From: an uncultured Prevotellaceae bacterium
GTDB taxonomy: Bacteria; Bacteroidota; Bacteroidia; Bacteroidales; Muribaculaceae
Assembly (NCBI GenBank): GCA_905210415.1
Contig: CAJLWM010000028.1
Location: forward strand, 1-26,059
Length of the DNA stretch: 26,059 nt
Direction: 5' to 3'
Under the pieces are notes generated by a model. That model was not told where the DNA came from. It did not search any database and saw nothing but the letters and a program-made list of their open reading frames with translations. The position numbers were made by a program, and so were the translations under genes. Position 1 is the stretch's first letter, and the number at the start of each line of letters is the position of its first letter. Positions 1-6,219 of the stretch are shown here, one piece after another.

Positions 1-599
1 TCGCAGTTGTCAACCGTGCGGTAGCGGTGGCCGAGGCCGCGGTCGTTGCTGTGGTCGTTGTGGGAATAGCCCAAAACCACGTCGGTATAGTCGTCGAAAT
101 GACGTCCGATGCATCTCAGCCACAGGTCGCTTTGCGGCCGGCACTTTGCGGAGGTGACCACCACAATGTCGTTTTTGGCAGCCTTTACACCGAGAGTTAT
201 GCCGAGTTTGCGCTTAGACACATTGGCTGTGCTGTCGGGGATAAACGTAGACCGCAGTTGCGGATATTCAACCTGCAGGAGAGTCATCGTGTCGTCGACA
301 CTCTCGGAAGCATCGGCATTCACAACAATAATCTCGAAATCGGGATAATTCTGCGACATCATCAGCGGGATGTTTGAGGCGAGCAGCTCGGCGTCGCAAC
401 CGCTGGTAAGCACAATCACTGAAAGGGCGGGCAGCGGCATAGCCTCGTCGGCATCGGCGTCGAGAGCGTTGTCGGCAACCCAATGCGACAGCGCCGCCTT
501 GCGTCTGATTGTGACAACCGACAGCACTACAGCGGCAATCGCCAATGCGGCATAGCCGTAGATTTCATAGTCGAATATTTCAAAAGGGATATTCACCAT
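1..599 (-). CDS. Membrane-anchored glycosyltransferase family 2-like protein (partial, C-terminus outside window)
   Basis: An open frame runs without a stop from an ATG at 597-599 to the window edge, about 199 codons, so the C-terminus is missing. Residues ~14-33 form one hydrophobic membrane anchor, followed by a basic stretch (IRRK). A GT-A-like fold begins near residue 53 with PALSVIVLTSG, followed by SQNYPDFEIIVVNADAS and SKRKLGITLGVKAAKNDIVVV. These match the layout of processive or membrane GT2 enzymes in Bacteroidales: nucleotide-binding first strand, 'Q.YP.fEIIVV', 'K..al..G...A'. Where the metal-binding 'D.D' would be expected the sequence reads TSAKCRP, so the canonical acidic pair is absent. 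It may be a diverged or non-catalytic member. Glycan transfer at the inner membrane is inferred from the family; substrate unknown. A TAAATTTG box at 622-629 could be its -7 element, but no good -33 pairs with it. Confidence 0.75.
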   Translation of the reverse strand, partial: MVNIPFEIFDYEIYGYAALAIAAVVLSVVTIRRKAALSHWVADNALDADADEAMPLPALSVIVLTSGCDAELLASNIPLMMSQNYPDFEIIVVNADASESVDDTMTLLQVEYPQLRSTFIPDSTANVSKRKLGITLGVKAAKNDIVVVTSAKCRPQSDLWLRCIGRHFDDYTDVVLGYSHNDHSNDRGLGHRYRTVDNC

Positions 600-690
600 A
601 CTGTTTTCCGAAAAATTTCCACAAATTTACACAGAAACTGACAAACACATCGGATTTTCTTGAAAGAAATGAAAAAACGGCAATACTCTA

Positions 691-720
691 TTGCACTTTT
701 TCAGAAAATTCGTACCTTTG
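691..720 (+). promoter_or_regulatory. Bacteroidota-type promoter of the tRNA-Pro gene
   Basis: TTG at 691-693 (in TTGCAC) and TACCTTTG at 713-720 are separated by exactly 19 bp, matching the Bacteroides -33/-7 consensus (TTTG or TTG, TAnnTTTG). The tRNA starts 10 bp after the -7 box. The same pair recurs before the LRR gene at 23902-23931. Confidence 0.85.
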
Positions 721-730
721 CAACCGTATT

Positions 731-805
731 CGGGGCGTAGCTCAGTCCGGTTAGAGTACACGTCTGGGGGGCGTGTGGTCGCTGGTTCGAATCCAGTCAC
801 CCCGA
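731..805 (+). tRNA. tRNA-Pro (anticodon GGG)
   Basis: The 75-nt sequence folds as a cloverleaf. Acceptor CGGGGCG pairs with CACCCCG with one C-A mismatch. The D-stem is GCTC/GAGT, the anticodon stem CACGT/GCGTG with loop CTGGGGG, and the T-arm GCTGG-TTCGAAT-CCAGT. The anticodon GGG reads CCC proline codons. The C1-G72 pair is typical of bacterial tRNA-Pro. The discriminator base is A at 805 and CCA is not encoded, so it must be added after transcription. It is a single gene with its own promoter and terminator. Confidence 0.96.
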
Positions 806-811
806 CAATTG

Positions 812-854
812 AAGGCTTAAATGATTGCAAGATAATCGTTTAAGCCTTGTTTTT
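812..854 (+). terminator. Rho-independent terminator after tRNA-Pro
   Basis: AAGGCTTAAA (812-821) pairs perfectly with TTTAAGCCTT (839-848). The stem continues inward past one mismatch with GATT/AATC, and a T-run follows (849-855). It starts 6 bp after the tRNA end. Confidence 0.9.
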
Positions 855-939
855 TAACGATGTCTGTCCGTATGGGCACCGCAGATATGGGCGCACTGAA
901 TGCAGGGAGCTTGTCAGGGTTTTCTCATTGACTCGTTTA

Positions 940-958
940 TAGCCTTATCCTCCAAAAG
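940..958 (+). repeat. 19-bp direct repeat, left copy
   Basis: TAGCCTTATCCTCCAAAAG occurs here and again, identical and in the same orientation, at 1416-1434. Together the copies bracket the frameshifted gene at 972-1332. It is not palindromic. Confidence 0.85.
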
Positions 959-971
959 ACAAATCGCAATC

Positions 972-1332
972 CTACAGCATCTTCTTCTGCTGCTCCAAGA
1001 CTCTCTCATAAATCAGCACCAGCGCATCCGTAGCACGCTCCTTCGAACTATGGTGGGCCCAGAATTCGGCGTATCGCGGACCGATGTCGTCAAATTCGCT
1101 GGTTCCAAGATCAAACTTCAACTTCGCATAGCCCGCAAACGGCTGAAGGATGCCATCGAGACCATCGCCTACGAACTTCAGATATTGTCGGACAAGTTGT
1201 AGCTGTTTTGTTTATCAAGCCCTCCAGCTCAGTGAACGCATTCCAGACCGCTCTGCATTTTGTTGCGATTATCTCTTTGCGCCTTTCATTATATTCGTCA
1301 AGACGCATGATTTTTCTTTTTCCTTGATACAT
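972..1332 (-). pseudogene. Frameshifted small hypothetical gene
   Basis: Reading the minus strand from ATG 1332 (or the internal ATG at 1308, which follows an AAGGAAAAAG stretch) gives a charged protein start, MRLDEYNERRKEII, with ...ELEGLINKTA. The frame is then lost to nonsense. Dropping one base near 1203 in the GCTACAAC stretch restores a long sensible frame: QLVRQYLKFVGDGLDGIL, then ...GYAKLKFDLGTSEFDDIGP..., then YERVLEQQKKML and a TAG at 972-974. The repaired product would be about 107-115 residues, mostly helical and charged. I do not recognise the family. The +1 shift could be true decay, programmed frameshifting or a sequencing error. It lies between two identical 19-bp direct repeats, which suggests a small acquired cassette. 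The plus-strand frame over the same stretch is an antisense shadow. Confidence 0.6.
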
Positions 1333-1350
1333 AATTTTGTTGTAAATTTG

Positions 1351-1362
1351 CCCCCGCGGGGG
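1351..1362. repeat. Perfect 12-bp GC palindrome
   Basis: CCCCCGCGGGGG is followed by GCTTTTGGG, in an otherwise AT-rich gap upstream of the HU gene and just upstream of the frameshifted gene. Role unknown. It could be a weak terminator or a protein-binding site. Confidence 0.5.
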
Positions 1363-1415
1363 GCTTTTGGGTTCTAATCACACGACAAATTTATATTATA
1401 TGCAAATTTCCGTCG

Positions 1416-1434
1416 TAGCCTTATCCTCCAAAAG
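1416..1434 (+). repeat. 19-bp direct repeat, right copy
   Basis: Identical to 940-958 (TAGCCTTATCCTCCAAAAG). The two copies are 476 bp apart start to start. The bases on either side differ between copies, so the match is confined to this core. Confidence 0.85.
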
Positions 1435-1550
1435 GCCGTTAGAAATTGACAAGAATGCATTTTCGTATGGCTTGATTTATGTTGAATCGGGGCGTTTAGG
1501 GCGAAAATTTAATAAAAAAAAGATGTTTTTTTAATTTTTCTTTTATTTTG

Positions 1551-1581
1551 TTGTTTTATTCCGTGGAATAGTATACATTTG
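1551..1581 (+). promoter_or_regulatory. Bacteroidota-type promoter of the HU gene
   Basis: TTG at 1551-1553 and TACATTTG at 1574-1581 are separated by 20 bp. The start codon is 31 bp downstream. The sequence just upstream is strongly A/T-rich (1505-1550), as often seen at highly expressed Bacteroidota promoters. Confidence 0.75.
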
Positions 1582-1612
1582 TAGAGAAAACTATAAACCT
1601 AAATAAATTATT

Positions 1613-1885
1613 ATGAATAAGGCAGAATTAATCAACGCAATTGCTGAAAAGGCAGAATTGACAAAAGTACAGGCCAAGGGCGCACTCGACGCTACATTGG
1701 AGGCTATCGCAGAAGCATTGGCAAAGGACGACAAAGTGGCTCTTATCGGTTTCGGCACTTTTGCAGTTGTAGAAAAGGGAGAAAGAACGGGTATCAACCC
1801 TGCGACTAAAGAAAAAATCACAATTCCTGCACGCAAGGCTATCAAATTCAAAGCTGGTGCTGAATTGGCTGGCAAAGTAAAATAA
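1613..1885 (+). CDS. HU-family histone-like DNA-binding protein
   Basis: A 90-residue protein, the standard HU length. It starts MNKAELINAIAEKAELTKVQ, the helical dimerisation half. The beta-arm region follows: GFGTFAVVEKGERTG, then INPATKEKITIPARK with the conserved R-x-G-x-NP-x-T signature and the intercalating proline, ending in KFKAGAELAGKVK. HU dimers bend and compact DNA in the nucleoid without strong sequence specificity. The gene is monocistronic, with its own promoter (1551-1581) and a strong hairpin terminator (1917-1955). The leader TATAAACCTAAATAAATT has no Shine-Dalgarno sequence, normal for Bacteroidota. Bacteroidales carry several HU paralogues, so no gene symbol is assigned. 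Confidence 0.97.
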   Translation: MNKAELINAIAEKAELTKVQAKGALDATLEAIAEALAKDDKVALIGFGTFAVVEKGERTGINPATKEKITIPARKAIKFKAGAELAGKVK

Positions 1886-1916
1886 GACTTACATCTTCTT
1901 TTATTAACAAAATGAA

Positions 1917-1955
1917 GCGTGTGTCTGACTCCAAGCTGTCAGACGCACGCTTTTT
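1917..1955 (+). terminator. Rho-independent terminator after the HU gene
   Basis: GCGTGTGTCTGAC (1917-1929) pairs with GTCAGACGCACGC (1938-1950) across an 8-nt loop, with one mismatch-type pair, followed by TTTTT at 1951-1955. The next gene starts at 1970. Confidence 0.92.
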
Positions 1956-1969
1956 AAACGTTTCCTGAT

Positions 1970-2821
1970 ATGGGTAAGATTGAGAAAATTTCAGCCGGGA
2001 TGTCGGCGTTCGCCCAATCGCTGGCGAGTTTGGCTAAAGTGGCGCTGTTGTCGCGACATCCGTCGGTTGCAGTTACGGCAGGGAAGGATGAGGAGCTGGT
2101 GGTGCTTGGCAACGGTCCGTCGCTCAACACCACCATCAGCGAGTCGCTCGATTTCATCATGAGCAATCACCGTCTGGCAGTGAACTTTGCCGCCAACGCG
2201 CCAGTATTCTCCACCCTGCAGCCTACTCACTATGTGCTTGCTGACCCGCATTTCTTCAAAGCCACCGACCAGCCTAACGTGGCGAAGCTATGGCTCGCGC
2301 TTTCGCAAGTAGACTGGGCGATGAATCTGTTTGTGCCCACCAACGTGTCGCTGCCTGCCGACGTGGCTGGCATCATCACGGGCAACCCTTGCCTGCGTCT
2401 CTTCCGATACAACCTCACTCCTGTGGAGGGGGCCAACTGGCTCGAGAACTGGGCATTTAAGCATCGCCTAGGCATGCCAAGGCCACGCAACGTGCTCATC
2501 CCGTCTATCATGATTGCCTTGGCTTGCGGCTACCGCACCATCTACATCGCCGGCGCCGACCACTCGTGGACCCGCACCCTGTCGGACGACGACAACAATG
2601 TGGTGTCGATACAGCCGCACTTCTATAAAGAAGACGACAAAGAGGTGCAACGCGTCAACACCGAATATATGCAATATCCGCTGCATCAGATTCTGCAAAG
2701 TTTCTATGTGGCATTCCGTTCTTATCACGTGATAGCGCGCTATGCCAGCCACCTCGGCGTGAAAATCTACAACATCACCCCAGGCAGCTTCATCGACGCA
2801 TTCCCGCGCCTAAAAGTGTGA
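1970..2821 (+). CDS. DUF115 / GT42-like protein, possible sugar-nucleotide transferase
   Basis: A 283-residue cytoplasmic protein without a signal peptide. The key motif is LVVLGNGPSLNTT near residue 43, the Rossmann-type nucleotide-binding loop shared by DUF115/MptE-like proteins and GT42 sialyltransferases such as Cst-II. Further on come PTHYVLADPHFF, then IPSIMIALACGYRTIYIAG followed by ADHSW. This matches the GT42/DUF115 order of 'aia.a..lGyk.Iyl.G.D' and a conserved His or Asp. The C-terminal part resembles the end of the same fold: HFYKEDDKEV, then SYHVIARYASHLGVKIYN and ITPGSFIDAFPRL. CMP-sugar or pterin use is inferred from the fold only; substrate unknown. It sits alone: the HU terminator precedes it and a repeat patch follows. 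It has no Shine-Dalgarno sequence, and its promoter would have to overlap the terminator region. Confidence 0.65.
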   Translation: MGKIEKISAGMSAFAQSLASLAKVALLSRHPSVAVTAGKDEELVVLGNGPSLNTTISESLDFIMSNHRLAVNFAANAPVFSTLQPTHYVLADPHFFKATDQPNVAKLWLALSQVDWAMNLFVPTNVSLPADVAGIITGNPCLRLFRYNLTPVEGANWLENWAFKHRLGMPRPRNVLIPSIMIALACGYRTIYIAGADHSWTRTLSDDDNNVVSIQPHFYKEDDKEVQRVNTEYMQYPLHQILQSFYVAFRSYHVIARYASHLGVKIYNITPGSFIDAFPRLKV

Positions 2822-2835
2822 GATTCATTACATAT

Positions 2836-2854
2836 TACATTGGTAATCAATGTA
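2836..2854. repeat. Short hairpin after the DUF115 gene
   Basis: TACATTG (2836-2842) pairs with CAATGTA (2848-2854) across a 5-nt loop. It is not followed by a T-run, so a terminator role is unproven. It is the first of three palindromic elements in 2836-2969. Confidence 0.45.
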
Positions 2855-2873
2855 TTATCCGCCATTCGGATGC

Positions 2874-2893
2874 GGACGTGGCATGCCACGTCC
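2874..2893. repeat. Perfect 20-bp palindrome
   Basis: GGACGTGGCATGCCACGTCC is a perfect 10+10 palindrome in the intergenic patch between the DUF115 gene and higA. The GC-rich design and setting resemble REP-type dispersed intergenic palindromes. No open reading frame crosses it convincingly. Confidence 0.7.
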
Positions 2894-2919
2894 CTACCGC
2901 TATCATTCTGTCAATTCAA

Positions 2920-3005
2920 CAATATACGCACACAGGGGGCGCACCGCCATCCGCGATGCGCCCCCTGTGCTTATATCATCCCCGCCGGCGCGTGTGCCGC
3001 GAGGT
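2920..3005. repeat. Structured intergenic repeat, copy 1
   Basis: About 85 bp that recurs at 3832-3915 in the same orientation. It contains a 12-bp perfect hairpin, CACAGGGGGCGC (2931-2942) with GCGCCCCCTGTG (2958-2969), then a conserved tail TATATCATCCCCGCCG and CGTGTGCCGCGAGG. It directly abuts the stop of the antitoxin gene. There is no T-run, so it is not a typical terminator. Confidence 0.85.
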
Positions 3006-3335
3006 TTACCACAAAGCCACTTTTCCGGCAACACCCAGATCTACAGTTGCCGATACCACGCCAAGAGCCTTAAAAACCTTTCTCATCGTAGGAATTGTTA
3101 TACTATATCCGCTTTCCAATCGAGATATCTGTGCTCTTTTCACTCCGATACGCTGTCCGAGTTCTTCTTGTGTCAAATTTTGTTCAATACGAGCCTTTTT
3201 GATGGCCTCGCCCAATCTATAGGCATGCAATGCCTCATCCACGTCGTTCTCGAAAGCATCACGCTCCGGAGTTCCAATTTTTCCAAAGCGCTCATCAAGA
3301 GCTTCATTCAACGATGTAAGTTTCATCTTTGCCAT
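3006..3335 (-). CDS. higA: HigA-like XRE-family antitoxin
   Basis: A 109-residue protein. A charged N-terminal region (MAKMKLTSLNEALDERFGK...) is followed by a Xre/Cro helix-turn-helix at about residues 40-95: LGEAIKKARIEQNLTQEELG, RIGVKRAQISRLE, then SGYSITIPTMRKVFKALG. This is the classic 'LTQeeLA.riGv....is.iE.G' pattern. HigA antitoxins bind and neutralise HigB and repress their own operon. The ATG at 3333-3335 lies 2 nt after the toxin stop (3338-3340), so the two are almost certainly co-transcribed and probably translationally coupled, in the toxin-first order typical of higBA. The symbol rests on order and family, not on close identity. Confidence 0.85.
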   Translation of the reverse strand: MAKMKLTSLNEALDERFGKIGTPERDAFENDVDEALHAYRLGEAIKKARIEQNLTQEELGQRIGVKRAQISRLESGYSITIPTMRKVFKALGVVSATVDLGVAGKVALW

Positions 3336-3337
3336 AA

Positions 3338-3676
3338 TTATTTATTTTTAAAATATTCTTTTCTGATTGCTTCCGCTTTAGCAATTTCCTTCTTAGGCGT
3401 CTTCTGCGTCTTTTTGATAATCCCATGAGTAGCAATAACCAAAGTCTCCTCGTCATTATCCCAGAAAGCAAATAGCCTATAGGCTGTCTTATAATACAGC
3501 GTGCGGAATTCCCAAATCTCAGTATTCTCCAATTTTTTAAATAATTCTCGATTGCGCTCACCTCCTGCCACACGTTTAATGTTGTAGTATATTTTATACG
3601 ACACTGCATCTGGCAACTTATCAATGAAGTCTTTTGCTTCATCGGTCAACATCAATCGAAAAATTTCCTTTGCCAT
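3338..3676 (-). CDS. higB: HigB-like toxin of the RelE/ParE superfamily (Gp49/DUF891-like)
   Basis: A 112-residue basic protein with the RelE-superfamily layout. An N-terminal helix pair (LTDEAKDFIDKLPDAVSYKI) is followed by beta strands: LENTEIWEFRTLYYKTAYRL, then LFAFWDNDEETLVIATHGI. A lysine-rich tail closes it (IKKTQKTPKKEIAKAEAI). The 'iwElR....g..yRlfaf..n..ivlLhgf.KKtqKtP..Ei..A' pattern is diagnostic of the phage-derived Gp49-like/HigB group. These toxins are ribosome-dependent mRNA endonucleases; cleavage specificity cannot be read from sequence. It is the first gene of the pair, with a promoter at 3716-3747. The locus lies between two copies of an ~85-bp repeat. Confidence 0.87.
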   Translation of the reverse strand: MAKEIFRLMLTDEAKDFIDKLPDAVSYKIYYNIKRVAGGERNRELFKKLENTEIWEFRTLYYKTAYRLFAFWDNDEETLVIATHGIIKKTQKTPKKEIAKAEAIRKEYFKNK

Positions 3677-3715
3677 AATTATATTATTTATACAAAGTTT
3701 TTACCATCTTGCACG

Positions 3716-3747
3716 CAAAGATAACACAATGTTTCGTGAATTGGAAA
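3716..3747 (-). promoter_or_regulatory. Probable higBA promoter
   Basis: On the minus strand TATCTTTG (plus 3716-3723) is a perfect -7 box. A TTT at plus 3745-3747 lies 21 bp upstream as a degenerate -33. The start codon is 40 bp downstream. HigA autorepression would act here, but I see no clear operator palindrome. Confidence 0.6.
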
Positions 3748-3831
3748 CATTTATCATCTTTTTTCGTGCATCATCCATAGCGGCCCCCCGAAGGTCAACC
3801 TCGGAGATGCCCCCAATTACCCGAATCACAG

Positions 3832-3915
3832 CAATACACACAGGGGGGCGCTCCGCCAATGCGATGCGCCCCCCTGTGCTATATCATCCCCGCCGATGCG
3901 TGTGCCGCGAGGGGT
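3832..3915. repeat. Structured intergenic repeat, copy 2
   Basis: Same orientation and layout as 2920-3005. A perfect 13-bp hairpin, CACAGGGGGGCGC (3839-3851) with GCGCCCCCCTGTG (3866-3878), is followed by TATATCATCCCCGCCG and CGTGTGCCGCGAGG. Compared with copy 1, one G is added in the left arm and one C in the right arm, so pairing is kept. It abuts the end of the fucosidase gene. Confidence 0.85.
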
Positions 3916-3919
3916 TGGG

Positions 3920-5308
3920 TCACTTTGTCATAATCTTAAATGCCACACCATTGCTGCCGTTGGCATTCTTTGGCAAAGTCACCGTGGTGACATCGCCCAC
4001 TGTCTTATACTTCAGTGCCTTGCGTGTGCTTAGCTGCACTATCTTGCTGCCTTTGCGAGGCACATTGCCCTTCCACGATATGGTGGTTGGGAACGCCTCT
4101 CCGTCGCGCTGTGGCACGATGCCGTATACGGTCTTGCCATCCTTGTTGCCTGTGAACCACATGGTGCTTTCGTCGTTGCGATATACTGGCGTAGGCACTG
4201 TGGCATAGATAGCCTCGCCATTGGCACGAAGCCATGCGCCTATCTCAGCCAGTTCTGCCACGGTCTTTGGCTCGATTTCGCCTTGCGGAGTAGGACCAAC
4301 GCCAAGCACAAGCGAACCGCCCTTAGCCACGATTTCGGTCAATATTCCTACCACCTTCGCAACCGACTTCCACTTGTTTTTTGGAGTCCAACCCCAGTCG
4401 TTTGTGAGTGTGATGCAGCTTTCCCAAGGGTTCAATATCTGATGGTCAGGGATAGTCTGCTCTGGTGTCTGATAATTCTCGTGAATGCCTGGGCAAGCGC
4501 GCTCCACCACTATCAATCCCGGCTGAGCCTTGCGAGCCATGTCCACTATGCCATCAAGGTTGATATCCTCGCGAGGTTTCGTACACCATCCGCCATCAAG
4601 CCACAGGATGTCTACAGGGCCGTAGTTGTTCATCAATTCCTCCACCTGATTATACACAAACTTCTGGTAATTCTTCCAGCGCTCAGGATATTGCTTGATG
4701 TCGTAGTTGTGGCTGCGGTTAGGCGTAGCCTTGGCAGTCCACCAATAGTAGTTGCTATGCCAGTCGGGCTTAGAGAAATAAGTGCCCGGCATCAAGCCCT
4801 CGTTGCGAAAAGCATCGAGCACATAGCGCAGAGCATCTTGGCGCTCATTGCCACGAAATGCGCTGTTGGTGATATTGAAGTCGGTGGTCTTGGTGTCCCA
4901 CAAGCAGAAGCCATCGTGGTGCTTAGTGGTGAAGATCACATATTTCATACCCGCATCCTTTGCCACGCGAGCCCATTGCTCAGGGTTGAACTTCACCGGA
5001 TTGAATTCCTTTATCAATCCCCAATACCACTGCTTATATTCCTCGTAGGTCTTATCGGCAGGTGGAGTGATCCAGTCTTCTGAAGTTATCGACCACGACT
5101 CAACGATGCCTGGCACCGAATACAAGCCCCAGTGCAACAGCACGCCGAACTTCAAATCCTGCCACCCCTTGAGTTTCTCCACCACCTTCTGGTCGGTGGG
5201 CCAAATGTATTCCTTACTTTGCTCGTGCACATAGGTCTGAGCCGATGCGTTGATTGCCATAGCGGCAAGCACTCCACAAGCCACACATGAAATATTCTTA
5301 AAATTCAT
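3920..5308 (-). CDS. Secreted GH29 alpha-L-fucosidase
   Basis: A 462-residue protein with a signal peptide (about 1-23, ending ASAQ), so probably periplasmic. GH29 hallmarks follow: FGVLLHWGLYSVPG (54-67), the KHHDGF motif (129-134), WDTKTTDFN, and the nucleophile region DILWLDGGW, where D238 is the expected catalytic aspartate. A C-terminal beta domain follows residue ~350. GH29 enzymes are retaining exo-fucosidases that remove fucose from host glycans, milk oligosaccharides or plant glycans; linkage specificity is not visible. The acid/base residue is less conserved and I cannot assign it. Length fits single-domain bacterial GH29 enzymes. The gene has its own promoter (5332-5363) and ends beside a structured repeat. 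It is the last of several minus-strand secreted proteins that include SusC/SusD, which suggests a glycan-foraging role. Confidence 0.93.
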   Translation of the reverse strand: MNFKNISCVACGVLAAMAINASAQTYVHEQSKEYIWPTDQKVVEKLKGWQDLKFGVLLHWGLYSVPGIVESWSITSEDWITPPADKTYEEYKQWYWGLIKEFNPVKFNPEQWARVAKDAGMKYVIFTTKHHDGFCLWDTKTTDFNITNSAFRGNERQDALRYVLDAFRNEGLMPGTYFSKPDWHSNYYWWTAKATPNRSHNYDIKQYPERWKNYQKFVYNQVEELMNNYGPVDILWLDGGWCTKPREDINLDGIVDMARKAQPGLIVVERACPGIHENYQTPEQTIPDHQILNPWESCITLTNDWGWTPKNKWKSVAKVVGILTEIVAKGGSLVLGVGPTPQGEIEPKTVAELAEIGAWLRANGEAIYATVPTPVYRNDESTMWFTGNKDGKTVYGIVPQRDGEAFPTTISWKGNVPRKGSKIVQLSTRKALKYKTVGDVTTVTLPKNANGSNGVAFKIMTK

Positions 5309-5331
5309 ATCTTTTTTTATTTTGGTTTTTA

Positions 5332-5363
5332 CAAAGATAACACCATCGGCGCAAATCTACAAA
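5332..5363 (-). promoter_or_regulatory. Promoter of the fucosidase gene
   Basis: On the minus strand TTTG (plus 5360-5363), a 20-bp spacer and TATCTTTG (plus 5332-5339) match the Bacteroidota consensus. The leader carries an AAAAACCAAAATA stretch (plus 5318-5330) shared with other genes here. Confidence 0.75.
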
Positions 5364-5463
5364 AAAACACACCACCCCGCAGACGAACAGCAAAGTCATC
5401 TGCCAGAGCTGGTGATATTTTTTATTTCTGCCGAGGATAGCCCCACCTTGCGGCAGCCATCGC

Positions 5464-6147
5464 CTATAGTTTCATCAAATAGTCAATCAGTCGCAGTGCA
5501 CGCTGAGTGTGCATCATATCCAAGTTGTTCTCCTTGGCGTAGGCCTTAATTTGCTCCTTCTTGCCAGGAAAATACTTGTATATGTCGTTCATCTTGCGCA
5601 AGGTCACCTCCACACCGTCTTTCACGAAGTAATACGAGTTGGCATTCTTCTGCTGCCACACCTCAAGTTCGGCATTACGGGCATCATATTGCGCCGCTTC
5701 CATACCGGCATTCATGTTATGACGATACTCCGGGCCAATCAAGTCCACGGCACGCAGTTTTATCACCTGCGCCTGTGTAGGCAAACCAAACGCTCCGGTT
5801 CTGCCCTCATATACCGACTTAATCAACCAGCCGATAAGCACCTTGCGGTCAGCGCCAAGGTCCACCACCTCGCAAAATCGTTTGTCGTGATACACCAGTT
5901 TCTTGCCACCCACATACACCGTGTCGACAGTCTGTGGATTCACCAACTCCATCATCACATTGCCCTGCATATACAGCATTGCGAAATTGTTGGCATCGTA
6001 ATTGAGTTTTGCCCCTACTTTTGCGCCATTTTTATACAGCACCACACCATCAGAGAAGCCGTTGAATAGAAACACGCGCTTCAGTTGTTGAGCCATACCG
6101 GTCAAGCCAACAAGTAATGCGGCTATTAATAATAGTTTACGCATCAT
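5464..6147 (-). CDS. Secreted protein of unknown function
   Basis: A 227-residue protein that begins with a clear signal peptide (MMRKLLLIAALLVGLTGMAQ). I do not recognise a family. After the signal come beta-rich segments (KRVFLFNGFSDGVVLYKNGA, DTVYVGGKKLVYHDKRF, DRKVLIGWLIKSVY). The second half is helical and charged (GMEAAQYDARNAELEVWQQK, KKEQIKAYAKENNLD). This layout is common in Bacteroidales periplasmic proteins of unknown role. It has its own promoter (6175-6205) and leader motif, so it is probably not strictly in an operon with the lipoprotein 72 bp upstream or the fucosidase downstream. No cysteine lipobox, catalytic motif or anchor was seen. Confidence 0.8.
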   Translation of the reverse strand: MMRKLLLIAALLVGLTGMAQQLKRVFLFNGFSDGVVLYKNGAKVGAKLNYDANNFAMLYMQGNVMMELVNPQTVDTVYVGGKKLVYHDKRFCEVVDLGADRKVLIGWLIKSVYEGRTGAFGLPTQAQVIKLRAVDLIGPEYRHNMNAGMEAAQYDARNAELEVWQQKNANSYYFVKDGVEVTLRKMNDIYKYFPGKKEQIKAYAKENNLDMMHTQRALRLIDYLMKL

Positions 6148-6174
6148 ATTATCCGTTTTTTGGTTATTTACTTA

Positions 6175-6205
6175 CAAATATAATCACAGTTTTTCCCACT
6201 CACAA
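6175..6205 (-). promoter_or_regulatory. Promoter of the small secreted protein gene
   Basis: On the minus strand TTG (plus 6203-6205), a 20-bp spacer and TATATTTG (plus 6175-6182) match the Bacteroidota consensus. The leader contains AATAACCAAAAAAC (plus 6155-6168). Confidence 0.7.
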
Positions 6206-6219
6206 TATTTTTCTAAGCA

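Noticed and set aside
2850..3428. A 192-codon plus-strand frame across repeat copy 1 and higBA
   Set aside because: It runs through hairpins and antisense to the toxin-antitoxin genes; composition is not protein-like. The similar frame at 3624-4208 arises because repeat copy 2 is a duplicate.
4283..5083. A 266-codon plus-strand frame antisense to the fucosidase
   Set aside because: The GH29 motifs on the minus strand are complete; this frame shows no domain.
5428..5456. Hairpin CTGCCG/CGGCAG as a terminator
   Set aside because: The bases after the stem on the minus strand are A-rich rather than T-rich, and the stem is only 6 bp.
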